A stretch of DNA of 64,000 nucleotides from Spirochaetota bacterium (GTDB taxonomy: Bacteria; Spirochaetota; GWB1-36-13; JAKPDD01). A program made the position numbers and the translations under genes. Of the stretch, positions 36,781 to 45,977 are shown one piece after another. The notes below the pieces were generated by a model that did not search any database, was not told the origin of the DNA, and worked only from the letters and a program-made list of their open reading frames with translations. The stretch is from assembly GCA_029552945.1 (NCBI GenBank), contig JAKPDD010000041.1, positions 1 through 64,000 of the forward strand, in the 5' to 3' direction. Positions within the stretch are counted from its first letter, which is position 1, and each line of letters starts with the position of its first letter.

Positions 36781-37712
36781 TAACTTTTTTCTTCTAAAAG
36801 TACTTTTAAAAGAGCCATTCTAACAAAAAGCCCGTTGTGTGCTTGTCTGAAGTATGCTGCTCTTTTATCATGATCAACTGTTAAAGCTATTTCATCTACC
36901 CTTGGGAGTGGGTGCATTATTATAGAATTATCTTTCATAACATCAAGGATCTCTTTATCTATAATATATATTCCTCTTGCCTTTTCATATTCTTCTATAG
37001 ACTTGAATCTTTCTCTCTGTATTCTTGTCTGGTATATTATATCAACCTCTTTGGCAACTTTTTTAAGTTCTCTCTCTTCTCTAAAACTTATGTTCTTTTC
37101 TCTCAAAAAGTTTTTTATATCATCCTTCATTTTCACATTATCAGGTGATACAAATATTATTTCAACATTCTTGCAGTTTTTAGCAATAAGCTTTGTAAGT
37201 GATCTTACAGTTCTTCCATTAGCAAGGTCGCCAACCATTGCTATACTAAAATTATCTATTTTCTTTATTTCTTTGTAAATTGTATAAATGTCCAATAGAG
37301 ACTGGGTAGGGTGTTCACCAGCTCCGTCACCTGCATTTATCACAGGTATGGTTGATACTTCTGATGCAATATGTGCTGCACCTTCTATGTAGTGTCTTAT
37401 TACTATAACATCCCCATATCCACTTATTACCCTTATTGTATCTTCAAGGTTTTCTCCTTTTGCACCTGATGAAAATTGTGCAGCGTTTTCAGTTGTTATA
37501 ACTGTCCCACCCATTTTTATCATTGCTGATTCAAATGAAAACCTTGTCCTTGTTGATGGTTCATAGAATAGACTTATCATTATTTTACTATGGAGTGTTT
37601 TATCTTTTATTGAGATACTCCTCATTTTATCGGAAAGCTCAAATAATTCCTCTAACATTTCTCTGTCAAATTGTTCTGATGATATAACATTTTTTAAACT
37701 TAGAAGTTTCAT
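36780..37712 (-). CDS. pyrB: Aspartate carbamoyltransferase catalytic subunit
   Basis: Joins carbamoyl phosphate and aspartate in pyrimidine synthesis. It has 310 residues, with the carbamoyl-phosphate motif STRTR in FYEPSTRTRFSFE near 52, GDGAGEHPTQSLLD, and HPLPRVDEI in the aspartate-binding half. No regulatory subunit gene pyrI follows. AGGGG lies upstream, and the ATG overlaps the M15 peptidase stop by 4 nt. Confidence 0.96.
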   Translation of the reverse strand: MKLLSLKNVISSEQFDREMLEELFELSDKMRSISIKDKTLHSKIMISLFYEPSTRTRFSFESAMIKMGGTVITTENAAQFSSGAKGENLEDTIRVISGYGDVIVIRHYIEGAAHIASEVSTIPVINAGDGAGEHPTQSLLDIYTIYKEIKKIDNFSIAMVGDLANGRTVRSLTKLIAKNCKNVEIIFVSPDNVKMKDDIKNFLREKNISFREERELKKVAKEVDIIYQTRIQRERFKSIEEYEKARGIYIIDKEILDVMKDNSIIMHPLPRVDEIALTVDHDKRAAYFRQAHNGLFVRMALLKVLLEEKS

Positions 37713-38422
37713 AAACTACCCCTTATAATTTTATTAATAAATAAAAACTCTGGTCTATACTCAAAATGCATTGTATCAAAATGTTCCCATTTTCCTCCCC
37801 ATATAAATCCATATTTTTCCATTATTTCTATAATTTCATATGGTAAATTTGTTTTTATTTCCTTGTCCCAGATCCAGTAACTGTTTCCCTGATATACAAA
37901 GTCTATTGCTATACCATAAGAATGTGCTGATAATACACTCTCATTCTTTATAAGTCTGTAGTTATATGTTTGAGCATTTTTTACAAATGGTATAAACTCA
38001 GGCTTTTTTTTTATTAACATTTCAATTTCATTTAAAGCAAGTTGAAGGTTTAAAGCCGCATTGTTTTTTTTATTAAACTTCAATTTTTTTCTTAAAAAAT
38101 TTACATCAACAAGATTTTTTTCTATCTCTTCTTTATTTTTACCATAGACCAAGTTAAATAGATAGTAAGGTCTTGTTCTTCCTGCATCAGATATTATGAA
38201 GTCTTTACCCATTATATAGATTGGACTGAATATACTAAGTATATCGTTAGCTGTTAAATAGTGTGAAACATTATTATTTACTATTGCTATTTTTTCTCTA
38301 TTACTTAATACAACATAATTATCATTTATTGAATAACTAATTATTGAATTATGATATGAGCACTGTATTGATATAATTAGGAATATTAGAGGGTTTATAA
38401 AAAAAGGATTAGCAATTATCAC
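37709..38422 (-). CDS. M15-family peptidoglycan peptidase (VanY/DacY-like)
   Basis: A 237-residue exported peptidase. The zinc motif H-S-Y-G-I-A-I-D and the later MHFEYRPEF supply the ligands of D-Ala-D-Ala or L-Ala-D-Glu peptidases. A hydrophobic N terminus ends at a Cys (ISIQC, residue 21) that may be a loose spirochaetal lipobox. The start is GTG 38422, overlapping the pgi stop. It should trim peptidoglycan in the periplasm. Its place between pgi and pyrB gives no functional clue. Confidence 0.85.
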   Translation of the reverse strand: MIIANPFFINPLIFLIISIQCSYHNSIISYSINDNYVVLSNREKIAIVNNNVSHYLTANDILSIFSPIYIMGKDFIISDAGRTRPYYLFNLVYGKNKEEIEKNLVDVNFLRKKLKFNKKNNAALNLQLALNEIEMLIKKKPEFIPFVKNAQTYNYRLIKNESVLSAHSYGIAIDFVYQGNSYWIWDKEIKTNLPYEIIEIMEKYGFIWGGKWEHFDTMHFEYRPEFLFINKIIRGSL

Positions 38423-39627
38423 ATTATCCTTTCTTCAACTTTTTTCTTATATGACTCAACACCTGGTTGATTAAAAGGGTTTACACCTAAAAAGTATGCT
38501 TCAACAACCACAGCAACCATTTCTGTGAATATTAACCTTCCCCATTCATATGGGGTAAATGCCCTTAGTTTGTATACTGTTGTTGGAACTCCTGATTCAA
38601 ATCTGTCTTCAATTATAGCTTCTATAAAACTCTGATTTATTTTTGAAAGACTTTTCTCTCTTGGTGTTAAAAATTTAGTTGACTTATTTTCTAAGATAAT
38701 ATCTTCACTGTCATCATTCTCAAGAATGAAAAATGTTTCAGTTACATTTCTTGGCCCTTCTTTCCAGATCTGACCTACTGAATGTGCATCTTCTGGATAG
38801 AAACCAACTGACACGAACATGCTTTTATACTCTTTTCCATTACTCTCTGCAAGTAATTGTTTACACCACTTTAGAGTGGGGATTATTTTCTTTTTATTGG
38901 TAGCTAGATTCTCAAGTAAAATATCAGAATTGAATAGATAATATCTTGCAAGCCCTCTTTCTATAGGTGATAAATTATCTTCATGTTCAAGTTCTTTTCT
39001 TGCATCAAGGAAACCATCAAGAAACCTTGAATAATCAACTTTGGCCATAAAACCTGTTACAACTCCCATATTACTTACTATTGAGAACCTGCCACCTATG
39101 TTTTTTGATATTTCGAAAAACTTTATATTTTTAACAGAACTAAACTCTTCTTTTATACTTTCATAAAAGTTTTTATTTGAAGATATTACACTAATCCATT
39201 TGGCCTTGGAGATAATATCATGAAATATGTTTATGAAAAATATTGTCTCCATTGTAGAGCCACTTTTAGAAATTATATTAAAACCTACCTTTTTGCCATC
39301 CAGTTTTCTTTTAATTTCATTTATTTCCCATGGGTCAAGCGAAGGGCCTATAAATAAAAATCTGTCTTTCATTTCTGAAAATTGTATAAGTACCTCAATA
39401 CCTTGATAGGATCCTCCTGTACCAAGGCACACAATGTAGTCAATATTCATATCAAAACTTTTTACATCATCTTCTATCTCTTTTATTCCTTTATTGCCTA
39501 AATAGTAATACCATTCAACCATTCCATATCTTTCCATGAATGAGAAAAGTTCTTTAAAGTCAATTTGCATTGCTTTGTTTTTTATTTTTCTTAAAAGCCT
39601 TGGTTGATAATAAAACTCTAATTCCAT
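38419..39627 (-). CDS. pgi: Glucose-6-phosphate isomerase
   Basis: Interconverts glucose-6-phosphate and fructose-6-phosphate. At 402 residues it is shorter than the usual 445-550. The sugar-binding GTGGSYQGIEVL, SKSGSTMET, GGRFSIVSNMG and the C-terminal GVNPFNQPGVESYK signature are intact. The shortness reflects trimmed loops and not a broken gene. AAGGAT precedes the ATG. Downstream genes overlap, so pgi, the M15 peptidase, pyrB and the RNA methyltransferase are probably one transcript. Confidence 0.93.
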   Translation of the reverse strand: MELEFYYQPRLLRKIKNKAMQIDFKELFSFMERYGMVEWYYYLGNKGIKEIEDDVKSFDMNIDYIVCLGTGGSYQGIEVLIQFSEMKDRFLFIGPSLDPWEINEIKRKLDGKKVGFNIISKSGSTMETIFFINIFHDIISKAKWISVISSNKNFYESIKEEFSSVKNIKFFEISKNIGGRFSIVSNMGVVTGFMAKVDYSRFLDGFLDARKELEHEDNLSPIERGLARYYLFNSDILLENLATNKKKIIPTLKWCKQLLAESNGKEYKSMFVSVGFYPEDAHSVGQIWKEGPRNVTETFFILENDDSEDIILENKSTKFLTPREKSLSKINQSFIEAIIEDRFESGVPTTVYKLRAFTPYEWGRLIFTEMVAVVVEAYFLGVNPFNQPGVESYKKKVEERIM

Positions 39628-39630
39628 CTT

Positions 39631-40323
39631 TTATCCTTCAATCCACGGTCTGTTGCCAGGTTTACCCATATAAGGGTCTATCCATCCTTTTACTGTTGTA
39701 TCTATAACTATATTTTTGTCAGCTATCATATTTTTTATCTCTTTTAAAACTTTAAGATGGTTTTCTTCCTCAATTTTTATATTACCAATTGTCCATTGTA
39801 ATTCTGTTATATTAAATGAACTTAAACCTTTTTCATAAAATTCTATTCCGGCTTCTTCTGCAGATATAAAACTATCTATTATATCTTTAAGATTAATCTT
39901 ACCTTTTTTAATATCAAGGTTATCTGTTATATTAATAGGTACTATTCCCCCAAAATTAGTTATTATCTTTGATAGAGCTGCCATATGTTTTGTTTCTTCG
40001 TCACTTAATTTTTTTATTTTTTCTTTTATATTTTCATCTGTTATGTAATCTAAATATTTTTTGTAATTGAATATGCTCTCATATTCAATTTTAAAACCAT
40101 TAATTAAGAACTCTATAGCTTCTATTTTATTTTTGTTATATTCTACAAAGTCTTTTAAAGGTTTAAGGTTAAGTAATATATTTTCTTTTATTTTTTCTAT
40201 AGATTCTATAAATGGTTTGTTTTCTTTAAGGTCTTTATCTACCAGAGACTTAAGATAGTCTACATCTTTTATTACATCATTAAGATTTTCATATATTTTT
40301 TTAGTTGTAAATGAAAACTCCAT
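39631..40323 (-). CDS. Ferritin-like di-iron protein with helical N-terminal extension
   Basis: A 230-residue helical protein. Residues 70-205 carry a rubrerythrin/ferritin-like pattern: an early Glu in KIEYES, DEETKHM (E-x-x-H), SAEEAGIEFYEKGL, and IEEENHLKVL (E-x-x-H). These fit the four helices of a di-iron site. The first 70 residues are an extra helical region, and the C terminus (GKPGNRPW) is short. No rubredoxin domain is present. Peroxide or oxygen chemistry is likely, but the exact reaction is unknown. It sits at the head of the pgi operon with a strong AAGGAG site. Confidence 0.75.
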   Translation of the reverse strand: MEFSFTTKKIYENLNDVIKDVDYLKSLVDKDLKENKPFIESIEKIKENILLNLKPLKDFVEYNKNKIEAIEFLINGFKIEYESIFNYKKYLDYITDENIKEKIKKLSDEETKHMAALSKIITNFGGIVPINITDNLDIKKGKINLKDIIDSFISAEEAGIEFYEKGLSSFNITELQWTIGNIKIEEENHLKVLKEIKNMIADKNIVIDTTVKGWIDPYMGKPGNRPWIEG

Positions 40324-40416
40324 TTTTTTACTCCTTAATTTTTTATTTAAATAATTTTTATGAAAATATATTAACTACTACTTTAAAATATAAAAAATAT
40401 TAAATTAAATGAAAAA

Positions 40417-43239
40417 TTAATATTCTAGTGGTACCTCCATCCTGAGATAAATAGTATTAGCATCTTTTGGATAAGTTTTTGCAAAGCCAACTAATATATT
40501 TATAGGGGCTACATATCCAAAAAAAAGAGAGAAACCCATTTCAGTTCCATAAGATATATCAAAGTTATTTAATTTTATATCACTTAGTGAATATTTAGAT
40601 ACCTGACCAAAGTCATAAAAAAGGTTAATGAAAAGCTCTTTTATAAAGAAGGGTTTGTTTGTAAATCCTCTAAATGCTGAAAATATTGGAAGAGTATATT
40701 CAATATTCCCTAATACATAAAAATATCCACCAAACTCGTTGATATTATAACCTCTAAATGGGATTTGATATTGTGAAGGAGAGATTCCACCAATATGGTA
40801 GTACATTTGTGGAAACTTTCTGCCCCATAATCCCTTACTTTCTATTTTTATTGTGAATATAGACTCAGGTATAGCAAAAGATGTATTGATATTTATATTA
40901 AGATTGGCTGCCCCTTCTGTTGTTTCAGGTTCAATAAATTTTGTAATATAAAATTTTAATTCAAGGCCTGTAGGCTTTATATTTTGAAAATAATATGAAT
41001 TAAAGTTTATTGTAAATCCACCCGATAGCCCGTAAAAATTACCTGTAAAAAGAGTGTAATATATATTATCTGGTTCTTTTACTTTCTCCCAATAGTTATA
41101 TACGCCCCCTAATTCTGCTCTAAAGTTTGAGGATATTGTTGAATGGGAGTATAATAGATATAAACTGTTTCTGTAGGTTGCCTGCATATAATCATCTGTT
41201 CCCGTAGGATTTAATGGTACCTTATATATATCAATTAACCTTGATGAGTTTAAAAATAATCCTAGACCAGAATTATTTTCAATAAATAAATAAGATAAAC
41301 TATATTCAGGTTGTTTTATATCTTCGTCAATTAAACCTAATATTGATATATTATGCTCTTTTAATGGGTCCTGCCAGCTTGTAATTAACCCACCTGAAAC
41401 TTTTTCATTATATACTAGAAGGTAAGGGAACCACCAGTAAACATCTATGTAAGATAGTGGTGAATAATTTTCAATCTTGAAATCAGTTTTTTCTGGGCTA
41501 TAAGGTTCATTATTGATCCTCTTTACACTTATTGATGGTGGTGAAAATGAGTTGTTTGCATCAGAATAACAGATAACAGGTCCATTCTGTTCAAGTGTGA
41601 TAAAATAGAGTTTATTTTCAGATATAAATGGATTTTGAGCAAGTGTTATAATGTTTGTAAGAGCTGTTATTGTCTTTGTTTTTATATCAAGTGAATATAT
41701 GTTGTATACTCCACTCTTATCTGATGAAAATACTATTTTATCTTTGAAGAGTCTTGGATTTAAAACTGAATAGTCTGTACTGGTTATAAGTTCTTCTCTT
41801 TTTAACAAATGATTATAAAAATATACATTATATTTTCCTTGTTCGCTTCTAAAGTATATTATACTGTTATCGTCATAAGGCAGAGGGTAATAGGATAATT
41901 GATTAATATCAATTTTTTTATAAGTTTTTTCATCTATATTATAAATCCCTATTTCTTTATTCCCATTACTATCATTTCTCATTAAAATTATGTTATAACC
42001 TAATTTATCAATTGACGCCCATATTACTCTGTCAATTTCTGTCTCTATTATAGACTCTTTTCTTGTGTCGTATATATAAAGATTTGAATAGATGGTATTA
42101 TTTGACTTATTGTATGTTCCAAAAACAAGGTATTTCCCTGTTTCATCAATGCTTAAATAATCAGCGAAGAGGTATGATTTATATATTTTTTCTGCTTTTC
42201 CTTTTGAGATATCATATAATATAATGCTACTTTTACCTCGTGTATTCTGTACTATGGAGTATATTTTGCTTGAATAGATAACAAAGTTTTTTATAATATT
42301 AAACTTATCAGACCAGTATATTGGATTATAATTTGTTGTCTTTGAGGTTTTTATTTTTTCTATTTTTTCCTGCTGATTTCTAGTTTCCTGAATTATCAAA
42401 AACTCATAAAAGTCTGCATATGATATTTCAGTATTGGATATATTGGTTTTATTTTTTTCTCTGTTTTGTTCAATAAATGTTTCAAGCCCATAGTTTACCC
42501 AGTAGTAGAATCTTCCACTATGGATATTGCTTATTATTCCTGTTGGGTTTTTATCCTCATAATAAAACCTGCTTATTCCACTTATTATAAATGAACCTAT
42601 ATAATATGGGGTTGAGCCTGTTGGAAAAAAAGGGTTTGTGTAGTATGATGTTGCACGGTCTATAGAAGGAAAACCATTTATAACATAGTTCCTTAATACA
42701 CCATCAAAGTATGGGTCGTTTATTCTTCCGCCATCTGTGTAATATGCTTCATTAAATACTGCTATACCTTCAATAAGCCAAAATGGATTAAATATGTTTG
42801 GTGTTGTAAATGGTATTGGTGGTTTACCGAATATTGTTCTTAAAAAGCTTGAATATGATCTTGTTGAGTTAAGGTCAAACACATGAGCTATTTCATGTAT
42901 TAAAACCTCTTTAAGATGGTCTGATTTTTCGAAAGATGGTTCTGTTAGTGGTGATGTAATGTATAAGTCTATTTTATTGAACATAACTATGTTTGTTATT
43001 GCATTAACAAGATCAACATTGTTGTATATTTCTATATGTATTTTACCAGGGTTGTAATTATAAATAGCCTGTAGTGTTCTAAATGAACCTTCGGCATATT
43101 GGCCTATTTTAATCACAAGGTCTTCTGAAACATTGTCTGGATAATGGATGTAAAAGTTTTTAGTAGTAAGTGTTTTATAGGAAAATATTAATGCTGGCAA
43201 AAATAAAATAAGTGTAATAAAAATAACTTTTTTTAACAT
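40417..43239 (-). CDS. Outer-membrane protein: gluzincin-like protease, beta-propeller and barrel
   Basis: A 940-residue exported protein with a signal peptide of about 20 residues. Residues 25-290 resemble a peptidase-MA-like zinc protease: HEIAH at 115-119 and WLIEGIAVFNE, with E157 as a likely third ligand. Residues 320-600 form TolB/WD-type beta-propeller repeats (SSDKSGVYNIYSLD and relatives). The last 300 residues look like a BamA/surface-antigen barrel ending in a strand that closes with Tyr (LRMEVPLEY). The order suggests a surface or periplasmic protease held by a barrel. Target unknown. It is a single gene with GAGGT upstream. Confidence 0.78.
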   Translation of the reverse strand: MLKKVIFITLILFLPALIFSYKTLTTKNFYIHYPDNVSEDLVIKIGQYAEGSFRTLQAIYNYNPGKIHIEIYNNVDLVNAITNIVMFNKIDLYITSPLTEPSFEKSDHLKEVLIHEIAHVFDLNSTRSYSSFLRTIFGKPPIPFTTPNIFNPFWLIEGIAVFNEAYYTDGGRINDPYFDGVLRNYVINGFPSIDRATSYYTNPFFPTGSTPYYIGSFIISGISRFYYEDKNPTGIISNIHSGRFYYWVNYGLETFIEQNREKNKTNISNTEISYADFYEFLIIQETRNQQEKIEKIKTSKTTNYNPIYWSDKFNIIKNFVIYSSKIYSIVQNTRGKSSIILYDISKGKAEKIYKSYLFADYLSIDETGKYLVFGTYNKSNNTIYSNLYIYDTRKESIIETEIDRVIWASIDKLGYNIILMRNDSNGNKEIGIYNIDEKTYKKIDINQLSYYPLPYDDNSIIYFRSEQGKYNVYFYNHLLKREELITSTDYSVLNPRLFKDKIVFSSDKSGVYNIYSLDIKTKTITALTNIITLAQNPFISENKLYFITLEQNGPVICYSDANNSFSPPSISVKRINNEPYSPEKTDFKIENYSPLSYIDVYWWFPYLLVYNEKVSGGLITSWQDPLKEHNISILGLIDEDIKQPEYSLSYLFIENNSGLGLFLNSSRLIDIYKVPLNPTGTDDYMQATYRNSLYLLYSHSTISSNFRAELGGVYNYWEKVKEPDNIYYTLFTGNFYGLSGGFTINFNSYYFQNIKPTGLELKFYITKFIEPETTEGAANLNININTSFAIPESIFTIKIESKGLWGRKFPQMYYHIGGISPSQYQIPFRGYNINEFGGYFYVLGNIEYTLPIFSAFRGFTNKPFFIKELFINLFYDFGQVSKYSLSDIKLNNFDISYGTEMGFSLFFGYVAPINILVGFAKTYPKDANTIYLRMEVPLEY

Positions 43240-43462
43240 AAAAACCTCAAAAAAAATTTTAAGTATAAAATTTTAACAAAAAATATTTAAAATATTAATT
43301 AATTTATAATTTATAATAATTATAAAGTGCAATTATGATTCTAATAACTTTTTATGATATTCAATAAGTCTTTAAAAATATTGATTATCTTTTTAGTAAT
43401 TAATAATATTTTTATTTCTTTCTTTTCTAGTTTTAGAAAATCCTATAGTCTTAAAAACAAGT

Positions 43463-43489
43463 TAAAGTTTTATGGTTTTCACCGAATCT
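43463..43489 (+). promoter_or_regulatory. Sigma-28-like flagellar promoter
   Basis: TAAAGTTT (43463-43470) matches the -35 element exactly. ACCGAATC follows, giving CCGA of the -10 GCCGATAA, with 14 bases between TAAA and the -10. It lies about 30 nt upstream of the flgN ATG. Late flagellar genes such as flgKL are typical FliA targets. Confidence 0.6.
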
Positions 43490-43517
43490 AATTAAAAGGA
43501 CTTTGAAGAGGTGACAT

Positions 43518-44012
43518 ATGGAAAGTAAGATAAAAGAGCTTTATATAATACTTCAAAGAGAGCTTAAGGTAATTGAGTTGATAAATGAAACTGAAAAAAT
43601 GAAGAACAGTTTTTTGGTTAAAGGTAAACTTTTTGATTTATCTGAAATAAATGATGAACTATCAAAACTGATAGAGGAAAACCAGAAGTTGGAAAACAAT
43701 AGAGTAAGGATAATAAATGAGATAAAAGAAGAAAAAAATATGAGAAAAGATAATAATGATATAAAGCTTAAAGATATAATATCAATTATAGAAAATGAAA
43801 GTTTGAAAAATAGTTTTCAGTCTCTCTATGAAAAGCTTAAAAAAGAGGTTGAAGAAATAAAATATTACAGTAATTTGAATAACGAACTTATAAAAGCTTC
43901 ACTTGAAGTTATAGATATAACACTTAAAGGTAATGATCTTGATATGAGTGATATTGACTATACTGCAAAAGACAGAAATAATTTTTCAATTTTGATAAAC
44001 AAAATAATATAA
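43518..44012 (+). CDS. flgN: FlgN-type flagellar chaperone
   Basis: A 164-residue, highly helical, charged protein directly upstream of flgK. FlgN proteins keep FlgK and FlgL unfolded for export. The sequence is variable in the family, so the call rests on the position, length and helical LysGlu-rich pattern. It is preceded by a sigma-28-like promoter and GAGGT. It starts the flagellar operon that ends with the FlbB-like gene. Confidence 0.75.
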   Translation: MESKIKELYIILQRELKVIELINETEKMKNSFLVKGKLFDLSEINDELSKLIEENQKLENNRVRIINEIKEEKNMRKDNNDIKLKDIISIIENESLKNSFQSLYEKLKKEVEEIKYYSNLNNELIKASLEVIDITLKGNDLDMSDIDYTAKDRNNFSILINKII

Positions 44013-44026
44013 GCCAAGGAGGGCTT
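44011..44026 (+). promoter_or_regulatory. CsrA-binding hairpin over the flgK Shine-Dalgarno
   Basis: Five-pair stem AAGCC/GGCTT with hexaloop AAGGAG, exactly the ANGGAN loop favoured by CsrA/RsmE. The loop is the flgK ribosome site itself, so CsrA binding would block flgK translation. The stem starts in the flgN stop codon and ends 1 nt before the flgK ATG. Confidence 0.65.
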
Positions 44027-44027
44027 G

Positions 44028-45965
44028 ATGAGTTCTTTTTTAGGAATAGAGATAGGAAAGAGGGGAGTACTCACTCACCAGACTGGGCTTAATGTAATCT
44101 CGCATAACCTGGCCAACTCAGCTAATGAAGCCTACAGCAGGCAAAAAGTTGATGTAAGCACACTTCCACCACTATATAATCCATCTTTTAACAGAGAAAA
44201 TAGTACTGGTCAAATAGGTCAGGGAGGCAGGGTTACTTCTATTGCAAGGGTCAGGGATGAGTTTATTGATTCAAGAATACTTGAGGAGTCTTCAAATCTT
44301 GCATTTTATAAGACAAGAGACTTTTTCATGAAACAGATAGAGCATATAATAAATGAACCAAATGGCCCATCATTAAAAGAGAAGTTTGATGACTTTGTAA
44401 AGTCATGGAATGATGTTGCACTTTTACCTGATGATCCTTCTTCGAGGAACGCACTTATAGCGTCTTCTCAAAATATGTTAGGATATATAAGAGACCATTA
44501 TGAGAATCTTTCAAAGACAAGGGTACATATTGATAATCTTGTAAGAGATAAAGTGAATGAAATAAACTCTTTAGCTGAAAAAATAAGAGACCTTAATGTC
44601 GAGATTGTAAAAATCCAGGCTTTAGGTGATAACCCGAATGATCTTTTAGATAAAAGAGATGCGTTAATAGAGAAACTTTCAAGTATTGTTAATGTTAATG
44701 TTGTCAGGTCAGAGAATAATGAAATAATGGTTTATCTTGACTCGAAGGTGCTTGTTCAAGGTATTAAGGTTACTAAACTTGAGGTTGCTGATGAACCTTC
44801 TAATGATGGTATGGCAAGAGTTTTATGGGAGTATGGTGAAGAGGTGAAGGTAAAGAGTGGTGAACTTTCTGCTTTATTACAGATAAGAGATAATGATATA
44901 TTGAATACTATGAAAAAACTTGATAATTTTCTTATTCAAATGATAGACTCTGTAAATGATATACACAGGAGCGGGTTTGGTATATCTCCTAATACTGGTT
45001 TAAACTTTTTTGGCGTAAAAACAATAACAACAGATGTTAACGGTAATTATGATGTTAATAAGGATGGTCAGTATGATTCAACATATATATTCAAGATTTC
45101 TGGTACTCAAAAAGTTAAACTTGATGATGTAATTGGCGAGAGTGGGTTTATTAATCTTGGGCCTGATGATACTGGGAAAGATGTTATAATATCCTATAAA
45201 GATACAGATACAGTAAGGGCAGTGATAAACAGGATAAACTCATCAGGGGCAAGGATAACAGCTCATATTGATGTAGATGGAAGACTTGTTTTAAAGGGAT
45301 TATATTCTCAATCAAAAGATTTTCCAGATTCAGTAATAAGACACCTTGAAGATAGTGGAGTATTTTTAACAAGTTTTACAGGTATACTAAAACAATCGGG
45401 CCCTGCTGGTGCTTTTGATTATAGAAGGATAAATGAGGCTGATAAATTAGCAGGTGAGTTTAATGTAGCTTACCAAAAAAATGTAAGTACATGGGCAACA
45501 CTTGATGAGGCAATTCTAACAAATCCTATGAACATAGCAGCAAGAAGAGGGAAAGATATAGATGGTGATAATAAAAATGATATTGCTAATGGCAAGGGAG
45601 ATGGGCTTAATGCTCTAAGAATAGTTGCATTACTTACTTCAGAAAATGATAAATCGAGCCTTGATATACAAGCTAAAGCAGATACAATGCCGATTTTTAT
45701 AGATAAGAATGTAACGAGTTTCAGGCCATATTTTGATAGTATAGTAGCTCATATTGGTGAGGTTGCAAAGTCAGATAAATTAAACTATGACAAAGAGAAT
45801 GTTCTGTTTACAGGACTTAAAAATATGAGGGAAGAGGTTTCTGGTGTAAATATAGATGAAGAACTTGTTAACTTAATAAAGTTTCAACAAGGATATCAAG
45901 CATCAGCAAAAATAATACAGACTATGGATACTATGCTTGATATAATAATGAAACTTGGAAGATAA
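44028..45965 (+). CDS. flgK: Flagellar hook-associated protein 1
   Basis: First hook-filament junction protein, 645 residues from ATG 44028. A TTG just before it is in frame, but AGGAGG spacing favours the ATG. The N-terminal GLNVISHNLANSANEAYSRQ and the C-terminal GVNIDEELVNLIKFQQGYQA with following IIQTMDTML are the coiled D0 segments of rod/hook proteins. The middle is variable, as usual. Secreted by the flagellar type III system and capped by FlgN. Its ribosome site lies in a CsrA-type hairpin. Confidence 0.95.
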   Translation: MSSFLGIEIGKRGVLTHQTGLNVISHNLANSANEAYSRQKVDVSTLPPLYNPSFNRENSTGQIGQGGRVTSIARVRDEFIDSRILEESSNLAFYKTRDFFMKQIEHIINEPNGPSLKEKFDDFVKSWNDVALLPDDPSSRNALIASSQNMLGYIRDHYENLSKTRVHIDNLVRDKVNEINSLAEKIRDLNVEIVKIQALGDNPNDLLDKRDALIEKLSSIVNVNVVRSENNEIMVYLDSKVLVQGIKVTKLEVADEPSNDGMARVLWEYGEEVKVKSGELSALLQIRDNDILNTMKKLDNFLIQMIDSVNDIHRSGFGISPNTGLNFFGVKTITTDVNGNYDVNKDGQYDSTYIFKISGTQKVKLDDVIGESGFINLGPDDTGKDVIISYKDTDTVRAVINRINSSGARITAHIDVDGRLVLKGLYSQSKDFPDSVIRHLEDSGVFLTSFTGILKQSGPAGAFDYRRINEADKLAGEFNVAYQKNVSTWATLDEAILTNPMNIAARRGKDIDGDNKNDIANGKGDGLNALRIVALLTSENDKSSLDIQAKADTMPIFIDKNVTSFRPYFDSIVAHIGEVAKSDKLNYDKENVLFTGLKNMREEVSGVNIDEELVNLIKFQQGYQASAKIIQTMDTMLDIIMKLGR

Positions 45966-45977
45966 AGGAGTTAAAAA

